Counted from the stretch's first letter, positions 1 through 10,477 are shown. The stretch: 64,000 nt of DNA from Clostridium neonatale (GCF_001458595.1 NZ_LN890327.1:487769-551768); one strand, 5' to 3'. Notes: generated from the sequence alone by a model not told the origin. Numbers and translations: made by a program.

Positions 1-96
1 CTTATTTTATGCGGTATAGAAGGGATTTTTTTAGAAGAATTTTTTGACAATCCTAAAAATCCAAGAACTCTAGATTTTCTTTCTAAAGTATTATAA
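1..96 (+). pseudogene. C-terminal remnant of an amino-acid ABC transporter ATPase (cut by window edge)
   Basis: Frame 1 is open from the first base to a TAA at 94-96. The last 18 residues (FFDNPKNPRTLDFLSKVL) are the typical tail of GlnQ-type polar amino-acid ABC ATPases. The residues before that (LILCGIEGIF...) do not look like the expected D-loop-distal strand of such an ATPase. The DNA coding for them (1-32) resembles a repeat motif at 61219-61250 in this same window. I infer that a repeat joined or interrupted the ATPase gene, leaving only its tail; an intact gene entering from the left with an unusual end is less likely. Confidence 0.55.
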
Positions 97-110
97 AAAT
101 ATATAAATTA

Positions 111-152
111 AAACACACCATGTAAAAGTTAAATTTTACATGGTGTGTTTTT
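111..152. terminator. Strong hairpin terminator between ABC remnant and chemoreceptor gene
   Basis: A perfect 17-bp stem (arms 111-127 and 134-150) with a 6-nt loop is followed by a T run. It sits between a plus-strand gene end and the minus-strand mcp end, so it can serve both directions. Confidence 0.85.
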
Positions 153-172
153 GAAATTTATTTAAAATGAAT

Positions 173-1882
173 CTAAAATTTTAACTTATATAAAGAAATT
201 TTATCACGTATAATTTGCGATTGCTCAGATAGTGTTTCAGTAGAGGCAGCAGTTTCTTCAGCAGTTGCTAAATTATTTTGAATTATATCAGAAATGACAT
301 CTATTCCAGAAGTCATTTGTGATATTGCATCAGCCTGGTCTTTAGATGCAGCAGTTATTTCATTTATTAAAGCAGAAGTTGAATCAACATTTTTTACAAC
401 ATCATTTAATGTAATATTAGTATCTTTAGCCAAAATTTCAACATTATTAATTAATTTTAATGAACTTTCTATAATTTTGGTTATTTTGTTTACAGCATTT
501 GAAGATTGTTCGGATAACCCTTTAATTTCATCAGCAACTATAGCAAAGCTTTTTCCTGATTCTCCAGCTTTAGCTGCTTCTATAGCTGCATTTAAAGAAA
601 GGAGATTTGTTTGCTCAGCAATATCTTCTATTGTGCTGATAATTTGTGATATTTGCTTAGATGAAATACTTATATCTAAAATTGAATGTAATAAAATATT
701 CACTTGATTATTTCCATTTTCGATAATCTCTTTTGTTCTAATATAAGAACAATAAGCTTGTTCTGAATTGCCAGAATTAAGATTGACTTTTTCTGATATT
801 TCACTAAAGCTTGCCTGAAGCTGCTGGATTGCACTAGCTTGATTAGAAGCACCGTCAGATAAAACCTTTGTTATTGAAGAAATTTCTTTAGCGCTATTAG
901 CTGTGAAGTCAATTGAATTATGCATATCTGAAAAACTTATATTTAATTGCTCGATTATTTTATTAAGAGCAGTATGTATTGGAATAAAATCACCGATATA
1001 CTCAACTGATGAATTAGTAGATATATTTAAATTTCCTAAAGATAAGTTTTCTAAAGTAACAGTTATATCAGCTATATATGATTTAATCATATTAATAGAT
1101 TTTATAAGTGCCTCAGACATTTGTCCCATTTCATCGGTAGAAATATAATTGTTTTCTACATCTAAATTTCCATTAACAATATTATTAGCTATAGTAGTTA
1201 CATTATTAATTCCACTAATTAATGTGCTTTTTAGGCTTTTTCCCATTAATCTTGGAATGATAATAAGAAAAATCATTAAGATAATAAGTGCAGATATAGC
1301 TATATTTCTATAAAATACTGAGCTATTAACAAACGATAATGCACTTTCTTGTGATGAATCGTATAGCTTGTCTATGAAATTATCACATATATCCATTTGA
1401 AAGCCATATTCATTTTGTTTTTCTTCAATTTCTTTTTCAGTATCACTATTTTTTATTAAATCAATTAATTCAACTCTTAGTTTTTCTGTTAAATCAATAT
1501 TAGTAGTAAGCTCATTTATTAAACTACCGTCTATTGTAGAAATGTTTCGGAGAATTTCAATATCTGCCTTTAGTTCATTAGCAGAGTTATCGGAATTTTT
1601 TAAGAATATATTTTTGTTTATTGTATCAGTTTGGACCACTGCCCTATATATGTTTTTATCACTCTCTTGTAAATTAAGTCTAATATTTGATATAGTTTTT
1701 GAAAGCAAAAATGGACCTTCATAAAGAGCAGAAGTTCTCGAAGATGTAAATAATAGTACGCCTATAGAAATTATCATAGTAATTAGAGTTAGATTTAATA
1801 TATTTATAAATATTAAATCTATTTTTTTACTTATTTTTTTGTTTTTTACATTAATCAAATTATTTTTGTGCTTTAATTGCAT
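173..1882 (-). CDS. Methyl-accepting chemotaxis protein
   Basis: Membrane chemoreceptor that would signal to CheA/CheW. The 569-residue product has TM1 near residues 23-47, an extracellular four-helix-type sensor region to about 190, TM2 near 193-214, a HAMP segment, and a long helical cytoplasmic domain. The conserved hairpin tip is visible ([19 protein letters not shown], continuing with a FAIVADE stretch). There is no C-terminal CheR-docking pentapeptide. The ATG at 1882 follows AGGAGG with about 7 nt spacing. The ligand cannot be told from sequence. No other chemotaxis gene is adjacent, so it is probably a stand-alone receptor transcribed on its own and ended by the hairpin at 111-152. 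Confidence 0.93.
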   Translation of the reverse strand: MQLKHKNNLINVKNKKISKKIDLIFINILNLTLITMIISIGVLLFTSSRTSALYEGPFLLSKTISNIRLNLQESDKNIYRAVVQTDTINKNIFLKNSDNSANELKADIEILRNISTIDGSLINELTTNIDLTEKLRVELIDLIKNSDTEKEIEEKQNEYGFQMDICDNFIDKLYDSSQESALSFVNSSVFYRNIAISALIILMIFLIIIPRLMGKSLKSTLISGINNVTTIANNIVNGNLDVENNYISTDEMGQMSEALIKSINMIKSYIADITVTLENLSLGNLNISTNSSVEYIGDFIPIHTALNKIIEQLNISFSDMHNSIDFTANSAKEISSITKVLSDGASNQASAIQQLQASFSEISEKVNLNSGNSEQAYCSYIRTKEIIENGNNQVNILLHSILDISISSKQISQIISTIEDIAEQTNLLSLNAAIEAAKAGESGKSFAIVADEIKGLSEQSSNAVNKITKIIESSLKLINNVEILAKDTNITLNDVVKNVDSTSALINEITAASKDQADAISQMTSGIDVISDIIQNNLATAEETAASTETLSEQSQIIRDKISLYKLKF

Positions 1883-2329
1883 AATAAGTACCTCCTAAGA
1901 AAATAAAATAATCTATTTAAAACATTTACATTTTTTATTATAGCAGAATAAAAAATATATTAAATGAAATATTAAAAGAATTTAGATAAATTTAAAATAA
2001 AACCATATTATGTAATAAAAGATTGACTAAGATAAATTAAGTTTAATATATAGTAGAATTAATTGATATGAATGTTTTGTTTATGTGTAGTAATTATTGA
2101 AGACTATTATTGAATTGAAGGAAGTTAGACTGAAAAAAATTTATTTCTAAGAGTACTTTAAAAAATGGAAAAGAAAATACATCTACAAGCATTATGCTAT
2201 ATGCTATAATAGTAAATAATGCTATAGAATATATTTTTTGTATTAAGATACATAAGATGAAAATTATTGAGAGAAATTATTTTATTAATTGCAAGTCAAG
2301 TGAATAAGTATTATTATAGGGGGGATATT
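1883..2329. other. Intergenic region between divergent mcp and AgrA-like gene
   Basis: No gene seen. It must hold both promoters. A TATAAT at 2205-2210 is a candidate -10 for the two-component operon, but no good -35 is present. The 7-mer ATGCTAT occurs three times, at 2194, 2201 and 2219, around that -10, as direct repeats. These could be a regulator site (LytTR regulators bind direct repeats), but this is only a guess. Confidence 0.4.
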
Positions 2330-3052
2330 TTGAATATTGCAGTAGTTGAGGATATGAAAAATGATTTTGATATAATATCAAATTTTATAGATAAATATTA
2401 CAAAAAAAAGCATATATCATATAATTTACATGGTTTTAAATGCGAAAAAGAGTTTTGTGATGAATTTGAAAAAGATAAGTTTGACATAATATTTTTGGAT
2501 ATTTATATAGATAATTTAAATGGAATGGAATTAGCAAGAAATATACGTAAAAAAGATGAGAAATGTTTAATAATATTTTCTACTGTAAGTAAAGAATTTG
2601 CAATAGAAAGTTATGAGGTTAGAGCCTTTTATTATTTGCTGAAACCATATAGCTATGAACAGTTTATGGAGGTTATGAATTTAGCACATAAAGTCTTGCC
2701 AAATCAAGTGAAATATATTGAAGTTAAAGAAGCTCGTATAAATATAAAAGTATGCTTAGATGACATTATTTACATAGACTACTATAATCATTATATTCAA
2801 ATACATACTAACTATAGGATGATTAAAAGCTATATGAAGTTTAAAGAGATCATGGAATTACTTGAACCATATAAGCAATTTTTATATTGTTATCGTAATT
2901 GTATGATAAATATGAGCAAAGTAAGTGGTATTAGGGAAAAAGACTTTGTAATGAAAAATGGAGAAATAATACCAATATCTAAAAAACATTGCGGAGAAAT
3001 CAAACAGTATTTTGCAGATTACATATTTGATAAGATGAGAGGTGCCTTATAA
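2330..3052 (+). CDS. LytTR-family response regulator (AgrA-like)
   Basis: DNA-binding response regulator of the AgrA/ComE/VirR type. The 240 residues begin with a receiver domain (NIAVVEDM start; phospho-acceptor Asp in FLDIYIDN; conserved Lys in LLKPY) and end with a LytTR domain from about residue 130. I start it at TTG 2330, which follows GGGGGGA by about 5 nt and gives the normal receiver N-terminus. The longer open frame from 2267 adds 21 unlikely residues. The kinase gene follows after 2 nt, so the two form an operon. The adhesin gene downstream is a plausible target but this is not shown by sequence. Confidence 0.88.
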   Translation: MNIAVVEDMKNDFDIISNFIDKYYKKKHISYNLHGFKCEKEFCDEFEKDKFDIIFLDIYIDNLNGMELARNIRKKDEKCLIIFSTVSKEFAIESYEVRAFYYLLKPYSYEQFMEVMNLAHKVLPNQVKYIEVKEARINIKVCLDDIIYIDYYNHYIQIHTNYRMIKSYMKFKEIMELLEPYKQFLYCYRNCMINMSKVSGIREKDFVMKNGEIIPISKKHCGEIKQYFADYIFDKMRGAL

Positions 3053-3054
3053 TA

Positions 3055-4377
3055 TTGAGCAATAAAATCATGATAATTGAAATAATATTGAAATTGCTTC
3101 CAAGTTTTTGCATAATTTTCATGGTGTTTAGTAAAAAATTTCGGTTTTCTATTTGGACTACTGCCATTATCACAGTTGCAGTATCTGCTCTTATTATAAA
3201 ATCTGTAATTATATTTTATGATTATGATTTATATGCAAAGGAGAATTTATTTTGTTCACTTATATATTTTCTCCCAATACTAGTATCTTTAATGTTGATG
3301 ATAAAAGCATCAGTTTTTCAGATCTTGTTTGTCTATTTCTTAACAAAAACTTATATGGATAGTGTTAATTTATTTTCGTTATCTTTTAGTATAATCTTTT
3401 TTAATTGTAATTATGGTAACTTTAGTTATAAATATTATTTTTTGTCAAAGATAATTGTATTGGTCTTATCGTATCCAATTTTAAATATGTTTATATTAAA
3501 TTTATTAAGGTCATTAATTGATGAAGAAGGGCAAATAGTATTTTGGAGATATTTTTGGATTATTCCAGCTTCTTTTTATGCTATATATCGTGTTATTATG
3601 CCTTCAAGTCATGAAAGCCAAATTAATGAATTAATTCAGACAAGCTTTTTAGTGACTTATGTTTGGTCAATAGGATTATTCTTATCGTATTTTATTATTT
3701 TACATACATTTTCGGAGATTATTAAAAACGGAAAAATAAAAGAAGAACTGGAGATATCAAAAATTAAAGTTTCACTACAAAGAGAACAATATGATATGCT
3801 AAAAAAAAATATCGAAGAATCGAGAAGAATGAGGCATGATCTAAAGCATTACATAATTGCATTAAAAGGGCTTGTTGATAAGGAAGATATTGAAGGGGTA
3901 AGGAACTATGTATATGATTATTGTAGAGATGCAGAGTTAGATGAAGGAATACCTATATGTAAAAATTATGCAGTTGATTCAATTATTCAACACTACTTAA
4001 GGGTTGCCAAAAAGAACTTAATTAAAATAAAAATCGCTATAAATATTCCTAAAGAACTCTACAAATTAGAAAATGATCTTTGCATAATACTAGGGAATTT
4101 ATTAGAAAATGCCATTGAAGCTTGTATACGCCAATTAAAAGAAGAAAAATTCATTAATTTAAGTATTAAAATGCAGGATGAGAAGATTATAGCCATTTTA
4201 ATTGAAAATAGTTTTGAAGGCAAAATTAATTGTAGAAATGGCATATTTATTTCTTCAAAGCGTAATGAGGCTGGAATAGGAATAGAATCTGTAAAAAGCA
4301 TTGCTAAAAAACATTGTGGCATTGCAAATTTTAAATATAATAATAACATATTTGAAGTTTCAATATTGATTAACTAA
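3055..4377 (+). CDS. AgrC-like sensor histidine kinase (GHKL type)
   Basis: Membrane histidine kinase partner of the LytTR regulator just upstream. The first ~215 of 440 residues are hydrophobic and fit six or so membrane helices, as in peptide-pheromone receptors AgrC/ComD. The cytoplasmic part has the family's phospho-acceptor region (RHDLKHY near residue 260), an N-box (NLLENAIEAC) and a degenerate glycine box (AGIGIESV). The start is probably TTG 3055; an ATG at 3070 is an alternative. No agrB or agrD is visible in the window, so the signal peptide, if any, must come from elsewhere. Confidence 0.87.
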   Translation: MSNKIMIIEIILKLLPSFCIIFMVFSKKFRFSIWTTAIITVAVSALIIKSVIIFYDYDLYAKENLFCSLIYFLPILVSLMLMIKASVFQILFVYFLTKTYMDSVNLFSLSFSIIFFNCNYGNFSYKYYFLSKIIVLVLSYPILNMFILNLLRSLIDEEGQIVFWRYFWIIPASFYAIYRVIMPSSHESQINELIQTSFLVTYVWSIGLFLSYFIILHTFSEIIKNGKIKEELEISKIKVSLQREQYDMLKKNIEESRRMRHDLKHYIIALKGLVDKEDIEGVRNYVYDYCRDAELDEGIPICKNYAVDSIIQHYLRVAKKNLIKIKIAINIPKELYKLENDLCIILGNLLENAIEACIRQLKEEKFINLSIKMQDEKIIAILIENSFEGKINCRNGIFISSKRNEAGIGIESVKSIAKKHCGIANFKYNNNIFEVSILIN

Positions 4378-4396
4378 TAATATATTTTAATTCAGT

Positions 4397-4440
4397 AAAA
4401 AAACAACTATTTTGGTAAATGTGTTGTTTTTTATTTTTTT
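4397..4440 (+). terminator. Terminator after the two-component operon
   Basis: Ten-bp stem (4398-4407 with 4423-4432), then a T-rich tail. It separates the kinase gene from the adhesin gene. Confidence 0.7.
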
Positions 4441-4522
4441 GTGAATAATAATTATTAAATAATATATGTTTAGAAATAATAATAATGTTTCAAGATTAAT
4501 TAATAAAGAATGGGGAGAGAAT

Positions 4523-7500
4523 ATGGGAGATAAAAAAATGATTTTAAGAACAAAAAGATTACAATTGAAAGACTCAATAAAAAAAGCATATATGAAGAGA
4601 ATGATATCAATTTGTTTAGTTGTATCTTTTATAATTGGATTTTCATTAGATTTAAATGTATTTGCTGAAGATAAAAATGATTTTAGTAAATATGTTACTA
4701 GTATGAACTTTTATGATGGTGATAATAATGAAATTTCAGATGGCAGCACAATTTCCACCAGTGACAAAATTAAGGCAGAATATAATTTTACTATTTCTAG
4801 TTCGGATATTTCTAATGGAAATTTAATATTAGAATTACCAGAAGAATTAGAAGTAGAAAAAAGTAATATTGAGGTAGAGAGTGATGGATATATTGGGACA
4901 GCTAGTAATGAAAAAAACAAAACTATCATTTCTTTAATGGAAAATTCACAGTATAATACAACTGCAGATGAAGTGACAACTTCAGATGGGGTTACAGTAA
5001 ATGAAGATAAAAAAATAAAGGGTAAATTAGAATTAGAAATGAAATTTGATGCAGAGAAAGTAGAAGGATTAGCTTCTAAAATAGTTAGATTAACACAAAA
5101 TGGAATCGAATTTGAAGATTTTAATATTATGAAGCAACCAGCATTATTGGCTACAAATATAGATTTTCCATTTATTACAGGAGTTTATTTGAGTGATAAA
5201 CCTTTTAATAGTTCTGGAATTGATATTACAGCTGATAATTTTGAAACAGAATATAATGATTATTACACAAATACATTAAAGGATAAAGAATTAGAAAAAA
5301 GTTCACAAATGTATGTAGGTTATAAATTTGAAATACCAGACACTGTTACAGTAACTGAAGGTCAACAATTTGTAATGAATATACCAAATGAATTTTTAAA
5401 GCCATCTGAAGATACAATAGTTCTTAATGATACTGATGGAAATAAAGTAGCTGATGTAACTTATAAAAATGATAATCAAATTATAATTACATTTACTGAA
5501 TTTTCAGAAGGGCATTCAGATGTCACTGGATATTTTTGGTTTGGACGATCTTTAAATAAAGATAATATTGGAAATACAAATCCAGTGCAAATAGCTTTTG
5601 ATATACCGAAATTTGGGACAAAGAAGTATGATCTGAATTTCAAGCAACAGCCGTTTGAAGAATCTGATCCAATAATTACTAAAGATGGTTCGTATTCAGC
5701 ACAAGATCAAGTTATAAATTGGAAATTAAAAGTTAAAGCAGGAAATTTGGATAAAAAAGATGTTGTGATTAATGATGTATTAAATACAAAAGAACATACC
5801 TTTAAAAATGGAAGCTTTAAGGTGGATGGAATTTCAGTAGGTAATCCTACAATCACAGAAGATGCAAATTCTAATACCTCAACTTTAGAATACACGTTAG
5901 ATAAGATTACAACAGGAAATCCATCACCAGAGAGAACAATTGAATTTCAAACTATACCTGTTCAATCTATTCTTGAAAGTCAAGGAGTTAAAACAAACAT
6001 AACTAATAAAGCATCATTAGAATTTGAGAATAATAATGGGACAAAAGAAATTGTAAATTCTAATGATAAGACTGTTACTGTTATTAATGATTTTATTAAT
6101 AAGACTGGAGAGTATAACCCTGCTACAAAAGATATATTATGGACAGTTAAAATTAATAATAGCAAAGTTAATTTTAATAATCCAATCATTACAGATACTT
6201 TGCAAGAAGGTTTATTCTTAGATACAGATAGTGTAAAACTAGATAATAAAGATAGTGTTATTAACACAGACTTTACTTATGACTCTAGTAGTAGATTATT
6301 TACTTTTAATAATTCCCCAGAAGATAATAGTGCTCATACATTAACATTTGTAACAAAGATAGATTCAGATAAACTTCAACAAGCCTTTCATACTCCAATT
6401 ACATTTAATAATAAGATAGATTTATCAGTTAATGGTCTTTCGTATTATTACAATGCACCAGGAGTTGGTGTTGGAGTGGATGGAAATGGAGAAGCAATAA
6501 GTAAAAGAGCTGTTTCATATGATAAGAAAACAAAAAGAATAAAATGGGAAATAACTGTAAATACCATTGGTCTTAATATAACTGATGCAAAAGTTACTGA
6601 AGCTATAGGAAATAATCAAAAATATGTTGATCCCTCAGCAGAAATTGACGGAGTAGCTGCTAAATTTGATGAAATCACAAATACAATTTATGAAATTTCC
6701 TTGGGAAATATTACTGGAAGCAAAGTTATTACTTTAGAAACTGAGTTGACAAATGATAATATCATATATGGGAATGGAAATGCAAGTGTTTACAATTCAT
6801 GTAACTTAACAGGATCTAACATAGGCATATATACATCAAATGATGTTCCACAAAATGTTGACAGTACTTTGATTAGAAAATCTGGAAAATACAATTATGC
6901 TAATCGCCATATAACATGGACAATAGATGTAAATAAGTCTGAAACACCTATACAGGATGTTAAGATTTTGGATGGTATATTAAGTGGACAAGAGTTTCTT
7001 AAAGATACATTTAAAGTTATACGCCAATCAGGTAATACTGATGATACGTCAATTACTACAAATGTGGGAAGTAAATTAATTTATACACCTAAGGATTCAT
7101 TAGAATTGGAGAAAGGTGGAGATCTTGTTTATGACTTTGGAAACATTAGTGACTGCTATCAAATAACCTTTGATACGCAAATACCAAATGATAATGAATT
7201 TGATGAAAATAAAGATAAAGTAGTAACTAATGAAGCTAACCTTACTACATCAGAAACATCGAAAGAGATTAAAGATTCAAACACAGTTACAATTAAAAAC
7301 TATCTTGTTTATAAAGATTCACAATACACACAAGGGAATGACTTTATAACTTGGGATATATATATAAATAAAAATAATATCAAATTAGATGGATTTAAAG
7401 TTATTGATGATATAAAAGATGGTCTTCAAGTTGATATGGATTCAATAAAATTATATGAAGTTGAATTAACAGGTGATGACTATAAGACAATTAACAATAA

Positions 7501-9694
7501 AATAGAAGTTTCTGCATCTAATTATACAAGTAACTATTCAGCAGATACTAGAAAGCTTGAAGTTAACTATTCACCTTCGACTACAAAATCATATTTACTA
7601 GAATTTGATACAATTGCAAAAAGTTCTGGAAGTTTTTCTAACTCTGTAAGCTTAGATGGTAATTCTACTCTTTATACATCCGAAAAGACAGGAATTAATG
7701 TAAGTTTCTCAGATGATATATATGGTGGTGGTGCATCTGGGACTTCAGGCTCTGTTATAATAACAAAAGTAGATAAGGATGATAATAATAAAAAGCTTGA
7801 TGGAGCTGTCTTTGAGCTTATTAAAGATGAAAAAGTAGTTCAAACCTCAGAACCAACTGTAAATGGAGTTACTAAATTTACTAGACTGAAATTTGGTGTT
7901 GACTACCATATAAAAGAAATAAAAGCTCCAAAAGGATATGTTTTAGATGGCACTAAAGATACATTAGTAAATATAAAAAAAGACACAACGATACCAGCAA
8001 ATAATGTTAAGAAAATCAATATTATTAATGAAAAAATAAAGAAAGATATTAAGTTTAAAAAAGAAGATTCTGATGGACAACCAATTAAAGGAACAGAATT
8101 TAAGCTTTACTTAGCAAGTGATACATTCTTTTCAGATCCTAAGGGAACAGCAGTAAGTGATGAAAATGGTTTTGTATTATTTAAAGATATAGCTGTAGAT
8201 CCAAGCAAGAGTGTTGAGTATGAGATTAAAGAAACAAAGACTCCAACTGGATATGTTACTTATGCAGATAAAATTACTGCTACAATTGCACCAGATGGAA
8301 ATAATGACTATGTAGTGAATGTTACACCTTCTGAAGTTGTAAATAAATTTATTCAAAAGAATATAAAGTTATTAAAAACTTCAGCAGATGGGGCTAAGCT
8401 AAAAGGTGCAACTTTTATGTTATATAAAAATGGAGATGAAACTATTCCAGTAGGCGACCCAGCGTATAGTGATGAAAATGGAATAGTGGAATTTAAAGAT
8501 GTTGACTATGGAGATTATGTAATTAAAGAAACTCAGGCACCAAATGGTTTTGATCCATCAGCAGATTCAATTGTTGTAAACAAGTCAGACTTTGAGACAG
8601 CAGATGCTTTCTTTGATAAGGGAACAGTAGTTAATACAAAGACAAAACCACAGAAAATTATTGAATTTTATAAAGAATCTGATGGTGGAACAACATTAAA
8701 AGATGCTATATTTTCTATTTATAAAGAAACGGATACTGATTTTAAAAGCCCTGTATCTATTACAGGAAGTGATTCTACTGGCTTAGTTAGATTTACAAAT
8801 ATTAAAGCAGGGGATTACAAAATTAAAGAAACAAAAGCTCCAAAAGGATATGAACTTTCTGATACAGTAATTAGTATAAAAGAAAGTGACTTTGAAGTGG
8901 CTGGAGAAGTTATAAAGACTAATCCATATAAGATTGTTAATAAAGAGATAATTAAGACAATAGAGCTTTATAAACAAGATATAAATGGTAATCCATTGAA
9001 AGATGCGATTTTCTCATTATATAAGTTGGAAGATGTTAATTTTGAAAATCCTATTTCGTCAGCAGTAAGTGATGATAATGGAATAGTAAAATTTATAAAT
9101 GTTAAAGCCGGAAATTATAAGATTAAAGAAACAAAGGCTCCAGAAGGATATAAATTATCAGAAGAAGTAATTAATATAACAATTGATGAATTTAATGGGA
9201 CAGATGATGTTATAAGAACATCACCATATGAATTCATAAATAAATTAATTCCAACAAATGGAGGTGGATCAGGAGGAGGTGGTGGCTCATCTTCAAGTTC
9301 AAAGAAGCACAAGGATGATAAAGATGAGGAAGAAATCATAACTACGGATCCTGAGGAAAAAACTGAAATAGATAATAACACAAAAGTTGAACAAGAAAAT
9401 AATCAAAACACAGGAAATAATTTTTTAAATGCAACTGAGGGTTCACCAAGTGGTTCTCAATATACTTTGTATGATAAGAATGGAAATGAAATTTCTGCTG
9501 GTGTAGATACCAATGGTACTAATGGTACCAATTATACCAGTGGAGAAGAAAAAATAAAAGCTAAGAGTAAAAAGGAAAAATTACCACAAGCAGGAAGATT
9601 CATTGATTCTACAGTATTAATTATTTCAGGTTTAATATTAATTATATTAGGCTTTGCATATAATTTAAAAAGGAAGAAATCAGTAAAATTCTAA
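4523..9694 (+). CDS. Large LPxTG-type cell-wall-anchored adhesin with CnaB repeats
   Basis: Surface protein of 1,723 residues. A long signal peptide ends near VFA (residue 48). An N-terminal adhesin-type beta domain is followed by about five collagen-adhesin-like modules of ~130 residues; each starts with a G/S-x-Y...I-x-W motif (coding positions near 5683, 6103, 6507, 6880, 7313). Five CnaB/SpaA-type modules of ~100 residues follow (starting near 7747, 8047, 8359, 8653, 8953), each with the IKE-x-APxGY strand that supplies the isopeptide Glu. A Gly/Ser linker with a charged stretch leads to LPQAG (residues ~1687-1691), a membrane helix and a KRKK tail. ATG 4523 follows GGGGAGAG; the upstream ATG at 4466 lacks a ribosome site. 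Role: adhesion or a pilin-like surface scaffold. The ligand is unknown. Confidence 0.93.
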   Translation: MGDKKMILRTKRLQLKDSIKKAYMKRMISICLVVSFIIGFSLDLNVFAEDKNDFSKYVTSMNFYDGDNNEISDGSTISTSDKIKAEYNFTISSSDISNGNLILELPEELEVEKSNIEVESDGYIGTASNEKNKTIISLMENSQYNTTADEVTTSDGVTVNEDKKIKGKLELEMKFDAEKVEGLASKIVRLTQNGIEFEDFNIMKQPALLATNIDFPFITGVYLSDKPFNSSGIDITADNFETEYNDYYTNTLKDKELEKSSQMYVGYKFEIPDTVTVTEGQQFVMNIPNEFLKPSEDTIVLNDTDGNKVADVTYKNDNQIIITFTEFSEGHSDVTGYFWFGRSLNKDNIGNTNPVQIAFDIPKFGTKKYDLNFKQQPFEESDPIITKDGSYSAQDQVINWKLKVKAGNLDKKDVVINDVLNTKEHTFKNGSFKVDGISVGNPTITEDANSNTSTLEYTLDKITTGNPSPERTIEFQTIPVQSILESQGVKTNITNKASLEFENNNGTKEIVNSNDKTVTVINDFINKTGEYNPATKDILWTVKINNSKVNFNNPIITDTLQEGLFLDTDSVKLDNKDSVINTDFTYDSSSRLFTFNNSPEDNSAHTLTFVTKIDSDKLQQAFHTPITFNNKIDLSVNGLSYYYNAPGVGVGVDGNGEAISKRAVSYDKKTKRIKWEITVNTIGLNITDAKVTEAIGNNQKYVDPSAEIDGVAAKFDEITNTIYEISLGNITGSKVITLETELTNDNIIYGNGNASVYNSCNLTGSNIGIYTSNDVPQNVDSTLIRKSGKYNYANRHITWTIDVNKSETPIQDVKILDGILSGQEFLKDTFKVIRQSGNTDDTSITTNVGSKLIYTPKDSLELEKGGDLVYDFGNISDCYQITFDTQIPNDNEFDENKDKVVTNEANLTTSETSKEIKDSNTVTIKNYLVYKDSQYTQGNDFITWDIYINKNNIKLDGFKVIDDIKDGLQVDMDSIKLYEVELTGDDYKTINNKIEVSASNYTSNYSADTRKLEVNYSPSTTKSYLLEFDTIAKSSGSFSNSVSLDGNSTLYTSEKTGINVSFSDDIYGGGASGTSGSVIITKVDKDDNNKKLDGAVFELIKDEKVVQTSEPTVNGVTKFTRLKFGVDYHIKEIKAPKGYVLDGTKDTLVNIKKDTTIPANNVKKINIINEKIKKDIKFKKEDSDGQPIKGTEFKLYLASDTFFSDPKGTAVSDENGFVLFKDIAVDPSKSVEYEIKETKTPTGYVTYADKITATIAPDGNNDYVVNVTPSEVVNKFIQKNIKLLKTSADGAKLKGATFMLYKNGDETIPVGDPAYSDENGIVEFKDVDYGDYVIKETQAPNGFDPSADSIVVNKSDFETADAFFDKGTVVNTKTKPQKIIEFYKESDGGTTLKDAIFSIYKETDTDFKSPVSITGSDSTGLVRFTNIKAGDYKIKETKAPKGYELSDTVISIKESDFEVAGEVIKTNPYKIVNKEIIKTIELYKQDINGNPLKDAIFSLYKLEDVNFENPISSAVSDDNGIVKFINVKAGNYKIKETKAPEGYKLSEEVINITIDEFNGTDDVIRTSPYEFINKLIPTNGGGSGGGGGSSSSSKKHKDDKDEEEIITTDPEEKTEIDNNTKVEQENNQNTGNNFLNATEGSPSGSQYTLYDKNGNEISAGVDTNGTNGTNYTSGEEKIKAKSKKEKLPQAGRFIDSTVLIISGLILIILGFAYNLKRKKSVKF

Positions 9695-9704
9695 TTTAGA
9701 AAAG

Positions 9705-9742
9705 ACTGCCTTAAAAGACTAAGACTTTTAAGGCAGTTTTTT
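9705..9742 (+). terminator. Terminator between adhesin and sortase genes
   Basis: Perfect 13-bp stem (9705-9717 with 9725-9737), 7-nt loop and a T tail. It should lower read-through from adhesin to sortase, giving more substrate than enzyme. Confidence 0.88.
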
Positions 9743-9780
9743 AATAAATATCTATTTATATAAAGGGAGAAGTCAATAAA

Positions 9781-10380
9781 ATGATAAAGAAATATTTAGG
9801 CAAAATGCTTATAGCTTTGGGCTGCATCATTATTATTGTAGCAATTTCATTAAAAATAATTACTGATTATAAACAAAAAAAGATAGTAGATAATTATAGA
9901 GATTATATTTCAAATATGCAAAATGAAGACAAATCTTTTAACGAGAATAAGAAAGCGTTTGAAACATATACTTCTCAAGAACAATCAAGCAATATAATAG
10001 GGATCTTAAGTATCCCCAAATTAGATTTGAATGTTGGCATTGGTGAAGGGGTAGATAATGAAACATTAAAATATTCTGTTGGACATTTCTCAGATACGGC
10101 TATGCCAGGTCAGAAGGGTAATTTCTGCGTAATTGGACATAGAAGTTATACCTATGGAGAATTTTTTAATAGATTAGATGAAATTGAAGAAAATGATGAA
10201 ATTATTGTTGAATATAACGGAAAAGAGTTTAAATACAAAGTTACAGAAATTAAAGTAGTAAAGCCAGAAGAAGTATCTGTATTAAACCAAAGTGAGGAAG
10301 AAGAAATAACACTAATAACATGCACTCCAATTAGAGTAGGATCTCATAGACTAATTATTAAAGGAATCAGAGAACAATAG
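9781..10380 (+). CDS. Sortase (class D-like)
   Basis: Membrane transpeptidase that would cut the adhesin at LPQA-G and link it to peptidoglycan. The 199 residues show an N-terminal membrane anchor (~9-29), then a sortase fold with the catalytic His (VIGHRSY, near 120), the catalytic Cys in the TLxTC-type motif (LITCTP, near 181) and the Arg eight residues on (SHR). Size and motifs fit class D sortases of clostridia better than class A or B, but class is uncertain. The gene lies 86 nt after the adhesin and has GGGAG before its ATG. The pairing with an adjacent LPQAG substrate suggests a dedicated sortase. Confidence 0.9.
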   Translation: MIKKYLGKMLIALGCIIIIVAISLKIITDYKQKKIVDNYRDYISNMQNEDKSFNENKKAFETYTSQEQSSNIIGILSIPKLDLNVGIGEGVDNETLKYSVGHFSDTAMPGQKGNFCVIGHRSYTYGEFFNRLDEIEENDEIIVEYNGKEFKYKVTEIKVVKPEEVSVLNQSEEEEITLITCTPIRVGSHRLIIKGIREQ

Positions 10381-10477
10381 ATTATAGGCAATGGATAGAA
10401 AATTAAATAAAAGCTTTAGTAGCAGAATTAAATAAAGTGAATATTTTATTTATATGTAATAATAGTTGGAGATTTTT

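Noticed and set aside
4466..4522. Earlier ATG for the adhesin
   Set aside because: No ribosome site, and it would lengthen an already long signal peptide; ATG 4523 follows GGGGAGAG.
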